Part shown: positions 1-9,610 of the stretch, piece by piece
How positions within the stretch are numbered: position 1 is the stretch's first letter
Layout: each line of letters opens with the position of its first letter
NCBI GenBank assembly: GCA_027382625.1
Contig: JAJKFJ010006480.1
Location: 1 to 17,619 of the forward strand
Origin: Tetmemena sp. SeJ-2015
Taxonomy: Eukaryota; Ciliophora; Spirotrichea; Sporadotrichida; Oxytrichidae
Direction of reading: 5' to 3'
DNA: 17,619 nt
The notes under the pieces: generated by a model
What the model was told of the DNA's origin: nothing
Seen by the model: the letters and a program-made list of their open reading frames with translations, nothing else
Database searches by the model: none
Position numbers and translations under genes: made by a program

Positions 1-299
1 TGTCAAATCTAAAGTGCTTTGCGTCAAGATAAATAAAAGAGCCGAAGGTAGATAAAGAGATGCTTTTTCTTTTATTGCAGCGCTTTATCAAAAATATAAA
101 TAAGTGTCTCTATATTTATCAATTCTGGGAAATTGAAATAAATATTGCACAATTTAAATCAATTTAAACAATTAGAGAAATTGAAAATAATTCAAGAGAT
201 ATAAGCCACATCTTAAAAGGTTTTATTGTCTTAATTAAATTGTAAAACTAGTGGATGAGCTTACTAGATTCAACCTTTAAAAGTTTTAAAAATAGATGA
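1..299 (+). CDS. Candidate 3' end of a gene, product unknown (partial)
   Basis: With TGA as the only stop, the third frame stays open from the window edge to a TGA at 297-299, giving about 98 codons without a start. The product is rich in Leu, Ile, Lys and Asn, with aromatic residues spaced as in an alpha-helical or leucine-rich protein (for example LFLLLQRFIKNINK and FWEIEINIAQF). No family is recognised. The other two plus frames meet TGA earlier, which mildly favours this one. In DNA this AT-rich a 98-codon frame is not rare by chance, so the call is weak. It faces the minus-strand candidate that ends at 383 (convergent). Confidence 0.3.
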
Positions 300-382
300 G
301 TAAGTTTCTACTCAAAATTTTATACTAAAAATGCGTTTAGCAATAATTAGATTGTCTGAGAATTAGTGTCTTCACTGACTAA

Positions 383-1380
383 TCATTTAAGGTCAAGACT
401 GTCCTGGGAAATTGAGTATGATTATTTCTTTATTGTGCGATCTAATTGAATGAAGTGCAATGATAGGGAATTGACTACTCTGTCGTATTTATAATCAAGT
501 GAAAATGCTTCAGCGACAGCACTTGAGTAGTCTCCACACAGTTTGCTATTTTCTCCAATATCTTCCATAAAGTTTATCAATAATTAATCAATCATCTTAC
601 TTCCTAAAATTAATTATGGGTGCTAAAATCGAGAAGAAAAGAATAGACCATCAAAGTAGAACACCTGGATAATTTAAATAAATAAGAATCTACTTACTGG
701 ATATGTGAGTCGAAGACACTTCTTAGGATCTTTTCAAAATTAAAGAAGGACTTTACAAGATTATCATTTATTCAAAAATAAAATTATCATGCGCAGGAAT
801 TTGTGTTCTCTAAATGCTGAAGTTAGCTTTAAGTCCAATTAAATTAGGTAACTAGTCAAAATTAATTTCATGTAACTTTGCTAAATATAGCGGTGAATTA
901 ATCTCTAAATAAATGAGTCCCCTGAGATTAATTTTTTAATAGAATGGAGTGCTTATAGGCATAGGTTTGTGTCTTTTAATAATAATTCAAAGCAAACAGC
1001 TTGTAAAAAGTATCCGTTCCCATCAACTTAAGTTAACTCAGCCTAATAGATGATAAATTTAAAAATTTTAGAGTTGAGAATATTTATAATCCTCTTAGTT
1101 AAGTGAATGAAAGAGAGTTTCAAATAAGTAAGGGATTTATTGTCTTTTACTAATAGCCTGAACAAAGAGCAAATTCCATTTTAATTTAAAAATACATTAC
1201 TCTCCATCATATATATCTCTAGACGTTTTAAATTGCTTGAGATCTTTCCCTTAAAACTTATAGATGTTATAGAAGTGCACCTTTCGAAGTTATCTATATC
1301 TAGTTTTAACTCCGATAAAGTTTGCATTAAAATAATATTAATAAATAAAGTTCGTTATTTGCCCAAGTATTAATATTATA
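383..1380 (-). CDS. Candidate IES-interrupted gene, leucine-rich hypothetical protein (3' part)
   Basis: Unrecognised. The 3' segment (about 735 down to the TGA at 385-383) reads as an ordinary protein with codons richer in GC than its surroundings (for example SSAVAEAFSLDYKYDRVVNS). It is interrupted once, at 672-703, by a 32 bp insert flanked by the 7 bp repeat TATCCAG. Removing the insert joins DSHIQ to VFYFDGLFFSS. Further upstream (about 760-1,340) another frame is open and Leu/Ile-rich with leucine-repeat-like spacing (LKRLEIYMM, LTYLKLSF). The join between these frames near 715-790 is unresolved: pointers TTTA or TTC would each restore frame. At 1,341-1,378 a 38 bp insert with the 8 bp repeat TAATATTA could join it to a further frame upstream, but all three minus frames are open there, so the 5' end is not determined. 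Confidence 0.4.
672..703 (-). other. Putative IES, 32 bp, pointer TATCCAG
   Basis: Read on the minus strand, TATCCAG occurs at the start of the insert and again just after it. Removal of one copy plus the AT-rich spacer keeps a long frame open through to the TGA at 383. The insert also begins GTAAGT and ends in CCAG just inside the repeats, so a 34 nt intron is the competing reading. Splicing as an intron gives a frame that stops soon afterwards, which favours the IES. Confidence 0.45.
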
Positions 1381-1408
1381 CGTTCTGCCCAGATTTTTCA
1401 AAATCTTT

Positions 1409-2094
1409 TCAGTTTGCTTTTGTAAAGACTAGACGAATTAGGCTGAAGATCTTTAATTCTGTGTTAAATCTTGGTACTGTTAGCGCTCCTTGTCTGCCGA
1501 GTATTGCGAGAAAAGTTTGAAAAAATTTATATTTTACTTTATTGAATTCCACTAAAATAGGGAAAGTTCTCTTGCAAAATGCAAATTATAGATGGTTTGA
1601 AGATACTTCTCTAAAGTTTCGGTAAAAATACTAAAACCAGTGACCACTTACTGCAAAACCTGGCTTTCTAGCCAACAGTTAAAATCGGGGCTGAGAGGAT
1701 AATATCAAATCTTATTTTAAACTATTTTTAATAAATTTTAAAATTGGTGGTTATATATTTTTTACTAAATTTATAAGTAAAAGTTTAAGAATAATCTGAG
1801 GGGAGTAACTTATAAAAATTGATGTAAGATTGTGAATATACTCTAGTTATGCCAATTTCATCCTATTTTCTTAAATATGGTTTAATACCATAATTATTAT
1901 ATGGTAATAAGTTTCTAATCAGATATAAAAGATTTGTCATTTTATAAATAGTTTATCACGCTATAAAATATTGTAATTTACGGTCTTAAAGTTTCTAAAT
2001 TTTAAAGTTTAGGAATCCCATACCAAAATAAATAAATTTACTCAATCTTATTTATTTTTATATATCTTGAATTTTCAGAATGAAATTTTTTCAT
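1409..2094 (-). other. Two overlapping open frames, coding status unclear
   Basis: An ATG at 2094 opens 78 codons ending in a TGA at 1858-1860. That stop overlaps an ATG at 1861 that opens 150 codons in another frame, to a TGA at 1409-1411. Both products are Leu/Ile/Phe/Lys-rich, and the second contains a more ordinary stretch (TFLAILGRQGALTVPRFNTE). They may be upstream segments of the candidate gene ending at 383, separated by IESs. However, all three minus frames are open between about 1,410 and 1,700, so frame alone cannot decide. No family is recognised. Confidence 0.25.
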
Positions 2095-2383
2095 TTTAAG
2101 ATGAACACTTGATGGGTAATTTATTTTTAAGGTACTTATTATGATCTTTATTTTAGCTTTTGATTTATCATATTATGGATATTTACTCCCTTTAAATTTA
2201 CATAAAGATATAAAACTGATCTCAAAATTAATTAATTTTTATAATAGGTGGCAACATTTATAACTGAACGTTTAAAGTTGAAGAAGAGATGAAGACTTTT
2301 TAACTCCTTCGTATGCAATACTTCAAGGATTTAATTAAGAAGATCACGTTAAATATTCATATTTAATAAAGAGAACTTAAAAA

Positions 2384-3054
2384 TATAGGATGAATAAGAT
2401 TGCGTTATCGCTGGTTGCTGAATTTGAAATTAATTCTTCATCATTTCATAATTAAACAGTAATAAATTAGATAATTAATAAGTTTGCTGATAAATAATTA
2501 AAAGAGTGTGAAAATGGTTGTTAGCATGGTGCGCTAATCTCTTTCACTCATCCGAGTTTGCAAAAGATTGAACTTGGAAAATGAATGTAAGTAAACCTTT
2601 TTTACCTAATTATAATTTTGGAGATAATTAATGAGTTTAGCTCAATTTTATGATATTAAATGTTTTATTCATTCTGAATGCAGGTATCAGAAAACACTTT
2701 GAATTTCAATAAAAAGTGATAACCACAGTTATGCACCCTAATAAAGACAAAGATAAATTAGAAGCATGCCCCTTATTTTGAAAGCTCTCACAAGTATATA
2801 ACATGACTCAATAGACTTGGTAAGTATTTTTGAATATTTTTACTTTTTGATTAGTGGCTTTTAAGAGAATGTCAATTCAAAATTAAGATATCAAGAAACA
2901 GTCTCTAGAATTGAAAGAATAAAGCAATTGAACTACTATATAATTTTGGAACCTGCTCTAGATAATTTCAAATACTATATCGCTAAAAACCCTTCATCTA
3001 TTTTGTATTTTTGAAAACATCAACTATCGATAACGCAATCTTATTCATCCTATA
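2384..3054 (+). mobile_element. TIR element copy 1 (about 667 bp), carries a decayed J-domain-like gene
   Basis: The ends are inverted repeats of about 30 bp. The left end reads TAGGATGAATAAGATTGCGT and the right end is the reverse complement of the same sequence, with a few differences further in. TA stands at both outer borders, consistent with a TA target duplication as in Tc1/mariner-type insertions. The inside is almost identical to the element at 7,852-8,521, which lies in reverse orientation. No transposase is encoded, so it would be non-autonomous. The TIRs do not resemble the C4A4-type ends known from hypotrich TBE transposons. Confidence 0.75.
2514..3014 (+). pseudogene. Decayed three-exon J-domain-like gene inside TIR element copy 1
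   Basis: Proposed exons are 2514-2586, 2684-2819 and 2855-3014. Introns are 2587-2683 (donor GTAAGT, acceptor GCAG) and 2820-2854 (donor GTAAGT, acceptor TTAG). The joined frame has about 122 codons with TAA/TAG as Gln. Exon 1 ends in KRLNLENE and exon 2 continues IRKHFEFQQKVITTVMHP, then NKDKDKLEACPLF and KLSQVYNM. This order matches the J-domain pattern (short LG-like start, helix II, an HPDK-like loop, then F.KLS.AY), but the core motif is HPNK instead of HPDK. An in-frame TGA at 2779-2781 breaks it before KLSQVY. Exon 3 is open for 52 codons to a TGA at 3012. The J-domain match is by eye, moderate, and limited to about 45 residues. Confidence 0.5.
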
Positions 3055-5492
3055 TTAGTAAATGTAGAATCATTAAAATAGGTTGTTGAACCCATATCTG
3101 AACCAAGAATTTATATTTTAAATATAATTAAATTTAAAAAAATATTTATAAGTTGAGGAACAATTTTTGATAAACTTCTCATTTTCCCCTCTAAAGCCTG
3201 AACGAACGAGGATTAAAATCTAGTCTACTATCCTAAAATTAGTACATTCCTTGTTGCCAAGTAATGCTAAAACTACTTAAAGGTAAATTTAATTAATTAT
3301 CAACTTTGCATTATAGGAACGTTCTCCCCCCTCAAGAAGTCTTAATTTCACGACAAACTCTAATGTGGTATAAAAGACAAAAATCGTGCCTGCTTACAGT
3401 AAAATTTGAGTTACTACTCAGTAATGCAAAAGCAAGGCTGATATTACTATACTTTAATAAATTTTTATATTTATTTAGAAAGTATAATACAGATCCAAAA
3501 TAAGCCTTATTTAAATAAATAATTAAATTTAGAATTTTTATTTTTAGATATTTAATACCGAAAAAAATTTGAAAGGGATTTAAAGTTCTTTTCCCCCTAG
3601 ATATTTAGTTTTTACAAAAATCAATTTCAAAATAAGTGCTTACCAGATATAATGATTTTTATATTTTAAAAATAAGAACTAATAACTAGAATATATCTTA
3701 CAATAAATTAATAGATTTTTGTAATTTAATTTGAACTATGAAAAAATATTGAAGATTAGTTGATAGAAACTGTTTGTCTTATTAAATAAAAAGTCTCACT
3801 TTTTGCTTTGAATTAAATAATTATCTCAAATTAATCTAGATCATAAATTATCAAAATTTAGCTAAAATTTAGAGAAAAGAAACATTAAAGTTTATTCTTT
3901 TTTAAGCAAATAAAGACATTTTTTCATAAAAATTATACTTATAATAAAGAAAATTAAATATCAAATTTTCAATTTACTATAACTTTTAATAAGTTATTTC
4001 CAGTCATAGCACTAGAAGCTTTCTTTAATTTAAATTAATATGTTTGTTAATTTAATCCAAATTAATGAATTTATTTTTAATTAATTATAATTAATTTATT
4101 ATTTAAAGGATTTAATATAAATTAATTAAAAGATTAAAATTCTATTTAAAAATTATTTTTTCTTTAAATTCACTCGTAGTATTTTTTTAAAAGTTAAAAT
4201 CATTGGAAATAAATATATCATGCTTAGAACTTTTAAAAAATAGATTTTTAGTATCTAAAAAATACACAAAATGTAATTCGTTGTTTTATTAAAAGCATCT
4301 ATGTTTAATGAAAATACAAAATTTTATAACTATTGATTGTATAAAAAGCGAAAGTCATAATAAAATATCTTAATTTTACTGAAGAAGAACACAGCATACA
4401 CAAATAGATTTAGCATAATTTGAAGAAGTAAAAAGAAATTAATATATGTGAGTAGGCTTATTACATTCGCTTTCTTGTTCTAGAAATCTTCAACATTGCA
4501 AAGGGAAAGAGCTTTAGCACAAACATTAGAGATAAATTAAAGGGAAAGATTAATTTTTTAATCAAAAGAAAAACTTTAAATCTTCATAATCTAACAGATT
4601 TTATCGTCTATCTTCAATGTAAATTAACATTTTTCGAAAATAAGTTAAAAATCTGAAAAGACAACTAAATTAACCTATTAGTTCCTTTTGAAAGGTTTAG
4701 GGTAAACTCTTTGACCTTAGCAAATTGAAGATGACTTAAATTCAAAATCCAATGATTTTAAAGATGATATTAGTTTTAATTTGTCTCATTGAATTTAATT
4801 TCATCTAGATGTTATTTTTTTTATCTTTACTTAAGTGAAGATATTGTATTTCTTTATAATATTTTCAACAATGCTCTCTAAAATTACAGAAGCATGACAT
4901 TCTTTAAAATTCTTAATCAATAAATAATATTTGTGCAGTATACTTTTTAAGGTAAAAATATTTTTTTAAAAAAAAACCATTATAATGAAAACTACCCAAA
5001 AAGAAAGATAAAAATTTACTTTTTGACTTATCAGTTTGTTAAACAAATTAATTATTGAGATTAAATTAATTATTAGAATTATATAATTTAATAATTATAT
5101 GCAATATATTAAGCTACATCTAATTATGAAAGCTCTACAAAAAACACTCTTTATATTTAATTATATTCACTCCTCCGAAGTTTGAGGCTTAATTGTTTAA
5201 AAAAGTACAATTTTAAAACTTCAATTGAGAGTTGAGTTTTAAATAAATAATGAAGAATATGACTAAATTAAAGCTTTTAAAATATATAAAATTATACAAA
5301 AGTATCTATATTTTTATTTTAATTTAAGTATAAATAGAATTTTTTATGATGGTGAGGATGAAGAATTTGGGTATAAATTAAATAAACCTTCTAAAAACAT
5401 CTGCGATTTATAATTACTCATATTATAAATCCATTATAATTATTATCTCTTTACTGATGTAGCATTAATATATGATTGACTAATCTATTATA
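3055..5492. other. AT-rich germline tract, no firm gene
   Basis: Most of this stretch is very AT-rich (runs of A/T between 3,500 and 4,350 and from 4,750 to 5,490) and shows nothing I can support. Two less AT-rich spots are worth noting. Near 3,160-3,500 a plus-strand frame can be joined across a possible 34 nt intron (donor GTAAAT, acceptor TTATAG at about 3,282-3,315). Near 4,330-4,670 a plus-strand frame can be joined across 4,448-4,483 (donor GTGAGT, acceptor TTCTAG) and ends in a TGA. Neither product resembles a known family, and the exons are short enough to be chance. Confidence 0.4.
4330..4670 (+). CDS. Weak candidate spliced gene, unknown product
   Basis: Good-looking splice signals bound 4448-4483 (GTGAGT at the donor; a pyrimidine-rich run before TTCTAG at the acceptor). 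Joining the flanks gives a frame with a charged upstream part (FTEEEHSIHKQIQ) followed by IFNIAKGKSFSTN and a Lys/Asn/Leu-rich tail ending in TGA. No start codon or family is identified, and another frame is equally open in the second exon. It is recorded only because of the splice signals. Confidence 0.2.
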
Positions 5493-5792
5493 ATGAGCGA
5501 GATTATTAAATATGACTACCTGCCCTATTAGAAAAGAGTTTCCTCCTTATGGAGCCGCAGATCTTTTGATATTAACCCGGTAATCTCTAGCAATTTTATT
5601 GCTGACAGTGCTTGGATCACTTCCGATTGGCGCAAGAGGATTCATGCTAAGCCATACGCTCTACAAGTAATTTCAAGGAATTCTTGCCGATCAAACCCTT
5701 CCAGACTAATGGTGCGAACTGCAGGTCACTCCACATTTTAAATATAAAAACTGTTTTAATAATTATTTTTGCATTAAATTATAAAGTTCTGA
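5493..5792 (+). CDS. Hypothetical protein in a GC-richer island (99 codons)
   Basis: The ATG at 5493 opens a 99-residue frame to a TGA at 5790-5792. The first ~80 residues use balanced codons and read as an ordinary protein with several Trp, Arg and Ser residues (SLWSRRSFDINPV, SDWRKRIHAKPYALQ). The last ~17 codons run into AT-rich DNA and may be chance. A second plus frame starting at ATG 5514 is also open through the island and is hydrophobic (SLAILLLTVLGSLPIGARG). A minus-strand frame starting near 5728 is open for about 40 codons. I do not recognise any of the three. The island is flanked on both sides by DNA of about 20% GC and sits between the two TIR elements, just left of the foldback element. 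It could be one stranded MDS of a larger gene or a germline-limited gene. Confidence 0.35.
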
Positions 5793-5865
5793 ATAAAGAA
5801 CTCCTCCATCCTGAGCAGAGTTGTTTTAAAAGTCACTATCAAGAATTTCAAGATAATAAAAATTT

Positions 5866-5873
5866 AATTTTAA
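5866..5873. repeat. Left copy of 8 bp target-site duplication AATTTTAA
   Basis: AATTTTAA directly precedes the G-run of the foldback element and recurs in the same orientation at 6482-6489, directly after its C-run. A perfect 8 bp duplication at both outer borders is what hAT-type insertion leaves. In such AT-rich DNA part of the match could be chance. Confidence 0.55.
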
Positions 5874-6481
5874 GGGGGGGCCCTTCCTGGACAGTAAAAT
5901 TTAATGAAAAAAGGCAAGAAAAAAATCTGCTTTTAGGGTAATTTTCGCTCCTAAATCTGATTCTTCCAGTTAAAAAGGCCTCTTCCAACATCTAATTCTT
6001 TAAATTTTAATCCTAATTTAGTCACATAGAGGCCAGTTGCACTTAAATAAAATCTATATTTTATGCTAATTTTTCGCTATTGTAAAATAAACGTAAAGTG
6101 CAATTTTAAAAGAGCGCAACACTTTTATAGAATATTTAGCATGCTTCAGTTATAAGCCCAAAGAAGTATAGCTGAAAAATTGCAGCATTAGCCGCTTAAT
6201 TATGAATTAAATTTTTGGTTCTATAAAAATGTTGCGCTCTTTAAAAATTACACATTAAGTTTATTTTACAAAAGCGAAAAATTAGCATAAAATATAGATA
6301 TTATTTAAGTGTAGCAGGCCTCTATGTGACTAAATTAGGATTAAAATTTAAAGCCTTAGATGTTCGAAGAGGCATCTTTAACTGGAAGAATCAGATTTAG
6401 GAGCAAAAATTACCCTAAATGCTGATTTTTTTCTTACCTTTTTTCATTATTAAAATTTTACTGTCGAGGAAAGGGGCCCCC
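5874..6481. mobile_element. Foldback (long-TIR) MITE-like element, 608 bp
   Basis: The two halves are inverted copies of each other. The left arm, 5874 to about 6133, starts GGGGGGGCCCTTCC. The right arm, about 6219 to 6481, ends in GGAAAGGGGCCCCC and reads as the reverse complement of the left. Arms of roughly 260 bp surround a loop of about 85 bp. Arm identity is high, with scattered substitutions and small indels. Recognisable mirrored blocks include AGAGCGCAACA / TGTTGCGCTCT and CACATAGAGGCC / GGCCTCTATGTG. It is flanked by AATTTTAA on both sides. No open frame of note lies inside, so it would be a non-autonomous element, possibly hAT-related by target duplication length. Its transcript would fold into one long hairpin. 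Confidence 0.75.
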
Positions 6482-6489
6482 AATTTTAA

Positions 6490-7851
6490 TTATAAATAAA
6501 TAATTTTTACAAAAATTTATATACAAAATAAATTATCTAATTTCACAAAAAATCTATGATAATACCAGACATTTAAGATAGAATACACGAATATTTCTTA
6601 TTAAATAAATCATATTCCGTAAATTGTCTTTCTTTGGATTATAGCAACTCATTCTATACTAAATTTTATATTGTTAAAATAGTTTAAATTAAAAATTGGT
6701 TAAACAGCTTAAGATTAAGCAATATATAATGAGAGCTCTGTAAATTAAGCATGAATTTTGAGTTGGCAGGTATCTGACTGAGGAAGAAGATAAGAATAAC
6801 AAATAATTTAACCTATCTTTATAAGACTGAATGCTTATTGTCTCGTAGCTGAGCAGCGGCAAAAGAACACTTAAAGAATATTTGACTATATATTTTTAAT
6901 AGGCAGCTAAATAAGCTTCTGATCATAGAGGGGATCAAATCTTCAAATTTAAGACTAAAAATTCCGTTTAATTATGTTAACAAATTTTGATTTTTATTTA
7001 AATTCTTAACTCGAATTAAAATTATGAAGTCTATATATTTTAGTTATAGTTTCCATTCTTGAAGGTTATAGTTTTTTTTCTAATTGTTAATAGACTGCAT
7101 CAAATTTAATTTATTTCATATATCAGAATTTCTCTAAGAATCATCAACATCATGCTTTAATAAAAGTAAGGTTTAAAATAATTGTTCCTCTCGAAATCGC
7201 TTAAATTTAGAGTTTTAAGGATTTAAAATATAAAGAGATGTTCTGAAAGCAAATTCAAATTTATTGCTTGCTTTGCAACATAAAATAAAGATATATTTTT
7301 TGGGGTATATTTTCTGTCGCGATCTAGTCCAAACATTTCGAGATCTAGGCTAATTTAAAAGGATATATTTTTATTTTATCGAATTCAATACTTCATAAAA
7401 TTTTTAAATTATTCTGACTTTTTTTCAATTAAATAGATAATTTATATTTCTTATCAGTTTGAATACAAACCTAAATACTCGAATCTTGCTCGACAAAGTT
7501 AACAAATTGTTTTGAAAGTTAATTATTATAATTTTATAATTTATTATATATTTAAGATTGGAGAAAGAGGTTCTCAATACTCCTCCTTTAATTGCAGAAT
7601 TATTTGTAAAGTTACTCTATCTAATTATAGTTTTGTCTGAATTAAAAACATACTTGAAATATTTACAGTATTTATAAATAGGCTTAAGTCTTTTTAAAAA
7701 AATTAAATTATTGATTAGAAAGTTTTTTTATCTCTTGATTTAATTTTCATTAAAAAATGATTTTTTATTAATTAATTTTTTCTTAAAATAAATACAGCCT
7801 GTAAGTTATTTTTGCTTCATTTGATGTCAATAATTAAAAATTAAATCAAAT
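6490..7851. other. AT-rich tract, nothing recognised
   Basis: I see no gene, RNA or clear repeat here. Composition is very AT-rich throughout, with long A/T runs near 7,500-7,560 and 7,690-7,790. It is best described as germline-limited spacer between the foldback element and the second TIR element. Confidence 0.5.
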
Positions 7852-8521
7852 TATAGGATGAATAATATTGCGTTATCGATGGTTGATGTTTTCAAAAATA
7901 CAAAATAGATGAAGGGTTTTTAGCGATATAGTATTTGCAATTATCTATCGCAGGTTCCAAAATTATATAGTAGTTCAATTGCTTTATTCTTTCAATTCTA
8001 GAGACTGTTTCTTGATATCTTAATTTCGAATTGACATTCTCTTAAAAGCCACTAATCAAAAAGTAAAAATATTCAAAAATACTTACCAAGTCTTTTGAGT
8101 AATGTTATATACTTGTGAGAGCTTTCAAAATAAGGGCATGCTTCTAATTTATCTTTGTCTTTATTAGGGTGCATAACTGTGGTTATCACTTTTTATTGAA
8201 ATTCAAAGTGTTTTCTGATCCCTGCAATCAGAATGAATAAAACATTTAATATCATAAAATTGAGCTAAACTCATTAATTATCTCCAAAATTATAATTAGG
8301 TAAAAAAGGTTTACTTACATTCATTTTCTAAGTTCAATCTTTTACAAACTCGGATATGTGAAAGAGATTAGCGCACCATGCTCATAACCATTTTCACACT
8401 CTTTTAATTATTCATCAGCAAATTTATTAATTATCAAATTTATTACTGTTTAATTATGAAATGATGAAGAATTAATTTCAAATTCAGCAACCAGCGATAA
8501 CGCAATCTTATTCATCCTATA
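7852..8521 (-). mobile_element. TIR element copy 2 (about 666 bp), inverted relative to copy 1
   Basis: Read on the minus strand this is the same element as 2,384-3,054, with the same length, TIRs and internal order, differing by scattered substitutions and a few one-base indels. The outer borders again carry TA. One difference is in the coding part: copy 1 has CCCC where copy 2 has CCC (plus strand GGG at 8134-8136), which shifts the frame. The close similarity between copies implies recent movement or recent conversion. Confidence 0.75.
7892..8391 (-). pseudogene. Decayed J-domain-like gene inside TIR element copy 2
   Basis: This is the counterpart of the copy 1 gene, with the ATG at 8391 and the final TGA at 7892-7894. 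The splice sites of both introns are conserved (GTAAGT donors). The HPNKDKDK core is present. A missing C near 8134-8136 shifts the reading frame after ACP, so the KLSQVY part is lost by frameshift rather than by the internal TGA. Exon 3 keeps the copy 1 frame with few changes, one of them synonymous (Ser TCA to TCG), suggesting that the parent gene was once under coding constraint. Confidence 0.45.
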
Positions 8522-8628
8522 ATATTAAAAAATAAATTATTTTTTATTGAAATTTTTTTTAAAAATACATAATAGGCTATAGTAGCATTTAGTTTAATTA
8601 ATTAATTGAATTTTAACTTGCAATTAAA

Positions 8629-9081
8629 TCATTATGAAATATTCTCAACATTATATTGATGAATCAGGTCCCTTATTTATTTTTCATCTTTAGTCTCTCT
8701 ATCTCTTTTTTTCTTATTTTTTTTTATTTATCTCTTCTTTAATTATTATTGTGTAGGAGGATCTTAGTCGGAATCTTTAGTGAAGTTAAAACAAGCTTTC
8801 TTGAATCTCTATGATTATTCCTTTTTGGGTGCATCTTACTGGCTTATACATAAATCCATATCGCAATATATATTGATGTTGAAAACAAAATTTTAGAACT
8901 TATTTTAGTGATAGATAGTTGAGCTGTTGTCTTCATTTTTCGATCCGCCAATTTGTTTACTCTAAAATGCTGCTAAGTTTTGGTCGTTTTTGATGTTCTC
9001 TTATTAGTTTTAGCTTCCTACTATTTCAGCGAAGGTTAGTTTGGATTACTCATCTTTTAAGCCACTTTCCTATTCAGACAT
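8629..9081 (-). CDS. Hypothetical Gln/Lys-rich protein, 150 aa
   Basis: The ATG at 9081 opens an uninterrupted 151-codon frame to a TGA at 8629-8631. With TAA/TAG as Gln the product begins MSEQESGLKDEQSKLTFAEI. It is acidic and Gln/Asn-rich in its first third, has a short hydrophobic/aromatic stretch in the middle (FQNFVFNINIYCDMDL), and is strongly basic near the C-terminus (LKKRQIKKNKKKRDR), a possible nuclear localisation signal, ending RDLIHQYNVENISQ. I recognise no family. The charged composition differs from what random AT-rich DNA encodes, which supports a real gene. The standard code hides it because of about twenty TAA/TAG codons. It is divergent from the Rab gene, sharing an upstream region of about 530 bp. 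No IES is needed to read it. Confidence 0.5.
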
Positions 9082-9610
9082 TTGATTTTACTTATTTAAT
9101 ACTGTTATTTATTTAATATATATATATTTCACTCTATTATGCTTTAAGTATCTTTCAAATATTAATTTATAGTAAATTTCCTTTTAAAAAATTTCATTGT
9201 TTTTTTTTATAATTAATTATATTTAAATAAAATATCATTGAATAAAAAGGTAATTTTATTAATAATTATTTTAAATTTTTCCATTTTATTTTTCTTAATT
9301 TATGCAATTTATAATAATCGCAATGCTTGAGAATGCAATGAAGGGACAAAGCGTGGGAGTAAAATCAAGACTAACACAGAGCGTAGACAGCAGAATATAT
9401 AAATTTATGATATAAATTAATGAAGTAATGATCTGGCAGGCACTGAAACAAGTTCAAAAGCGAATACTAAGTCAAATCTAAATCCAGCTAACAAGAGATA
9501 TTTATGATCATATTACTGTTATTTACAAGTAAATCTAGACCTCTTTGTCAGAAGATATATCGCCTAAAATAATTGCAAATGCTGAATTATATTGATAAAA
9601 ATTATACATA
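9082..9610. promoter_or_regulatory. Divergent intergenic region between the 150 aa protein and the Rab gene
   Basis: The left part (to about 9,320) is extremely AT-rich, with an AT-repeat run at 9,116-9,127. From about 9,320 GC rises and purines become common on the plus strand (around GAGAATGCAATGAAGGGACA), which may mark the edge of the macronuclear-destined segment carrying the Rab leader. No promoter motif can be assigned with confidence. Confidence 0.35.

Noticed and set aside
3306..3503. Plus-strand 65-codon ORF
   Set aside because: It begins at a non-ATG codon, is Leu/Lys-rich and matches no family; retained only as part of a weak spliced candidate noted in the AT-rich tract.
2384..8521. 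TBE-type or other autonomous transposon
   Set aside because: The ends are not the C4A4-containing repeats of TBEs, and no transposase frame is present in either element or in the segment between them.
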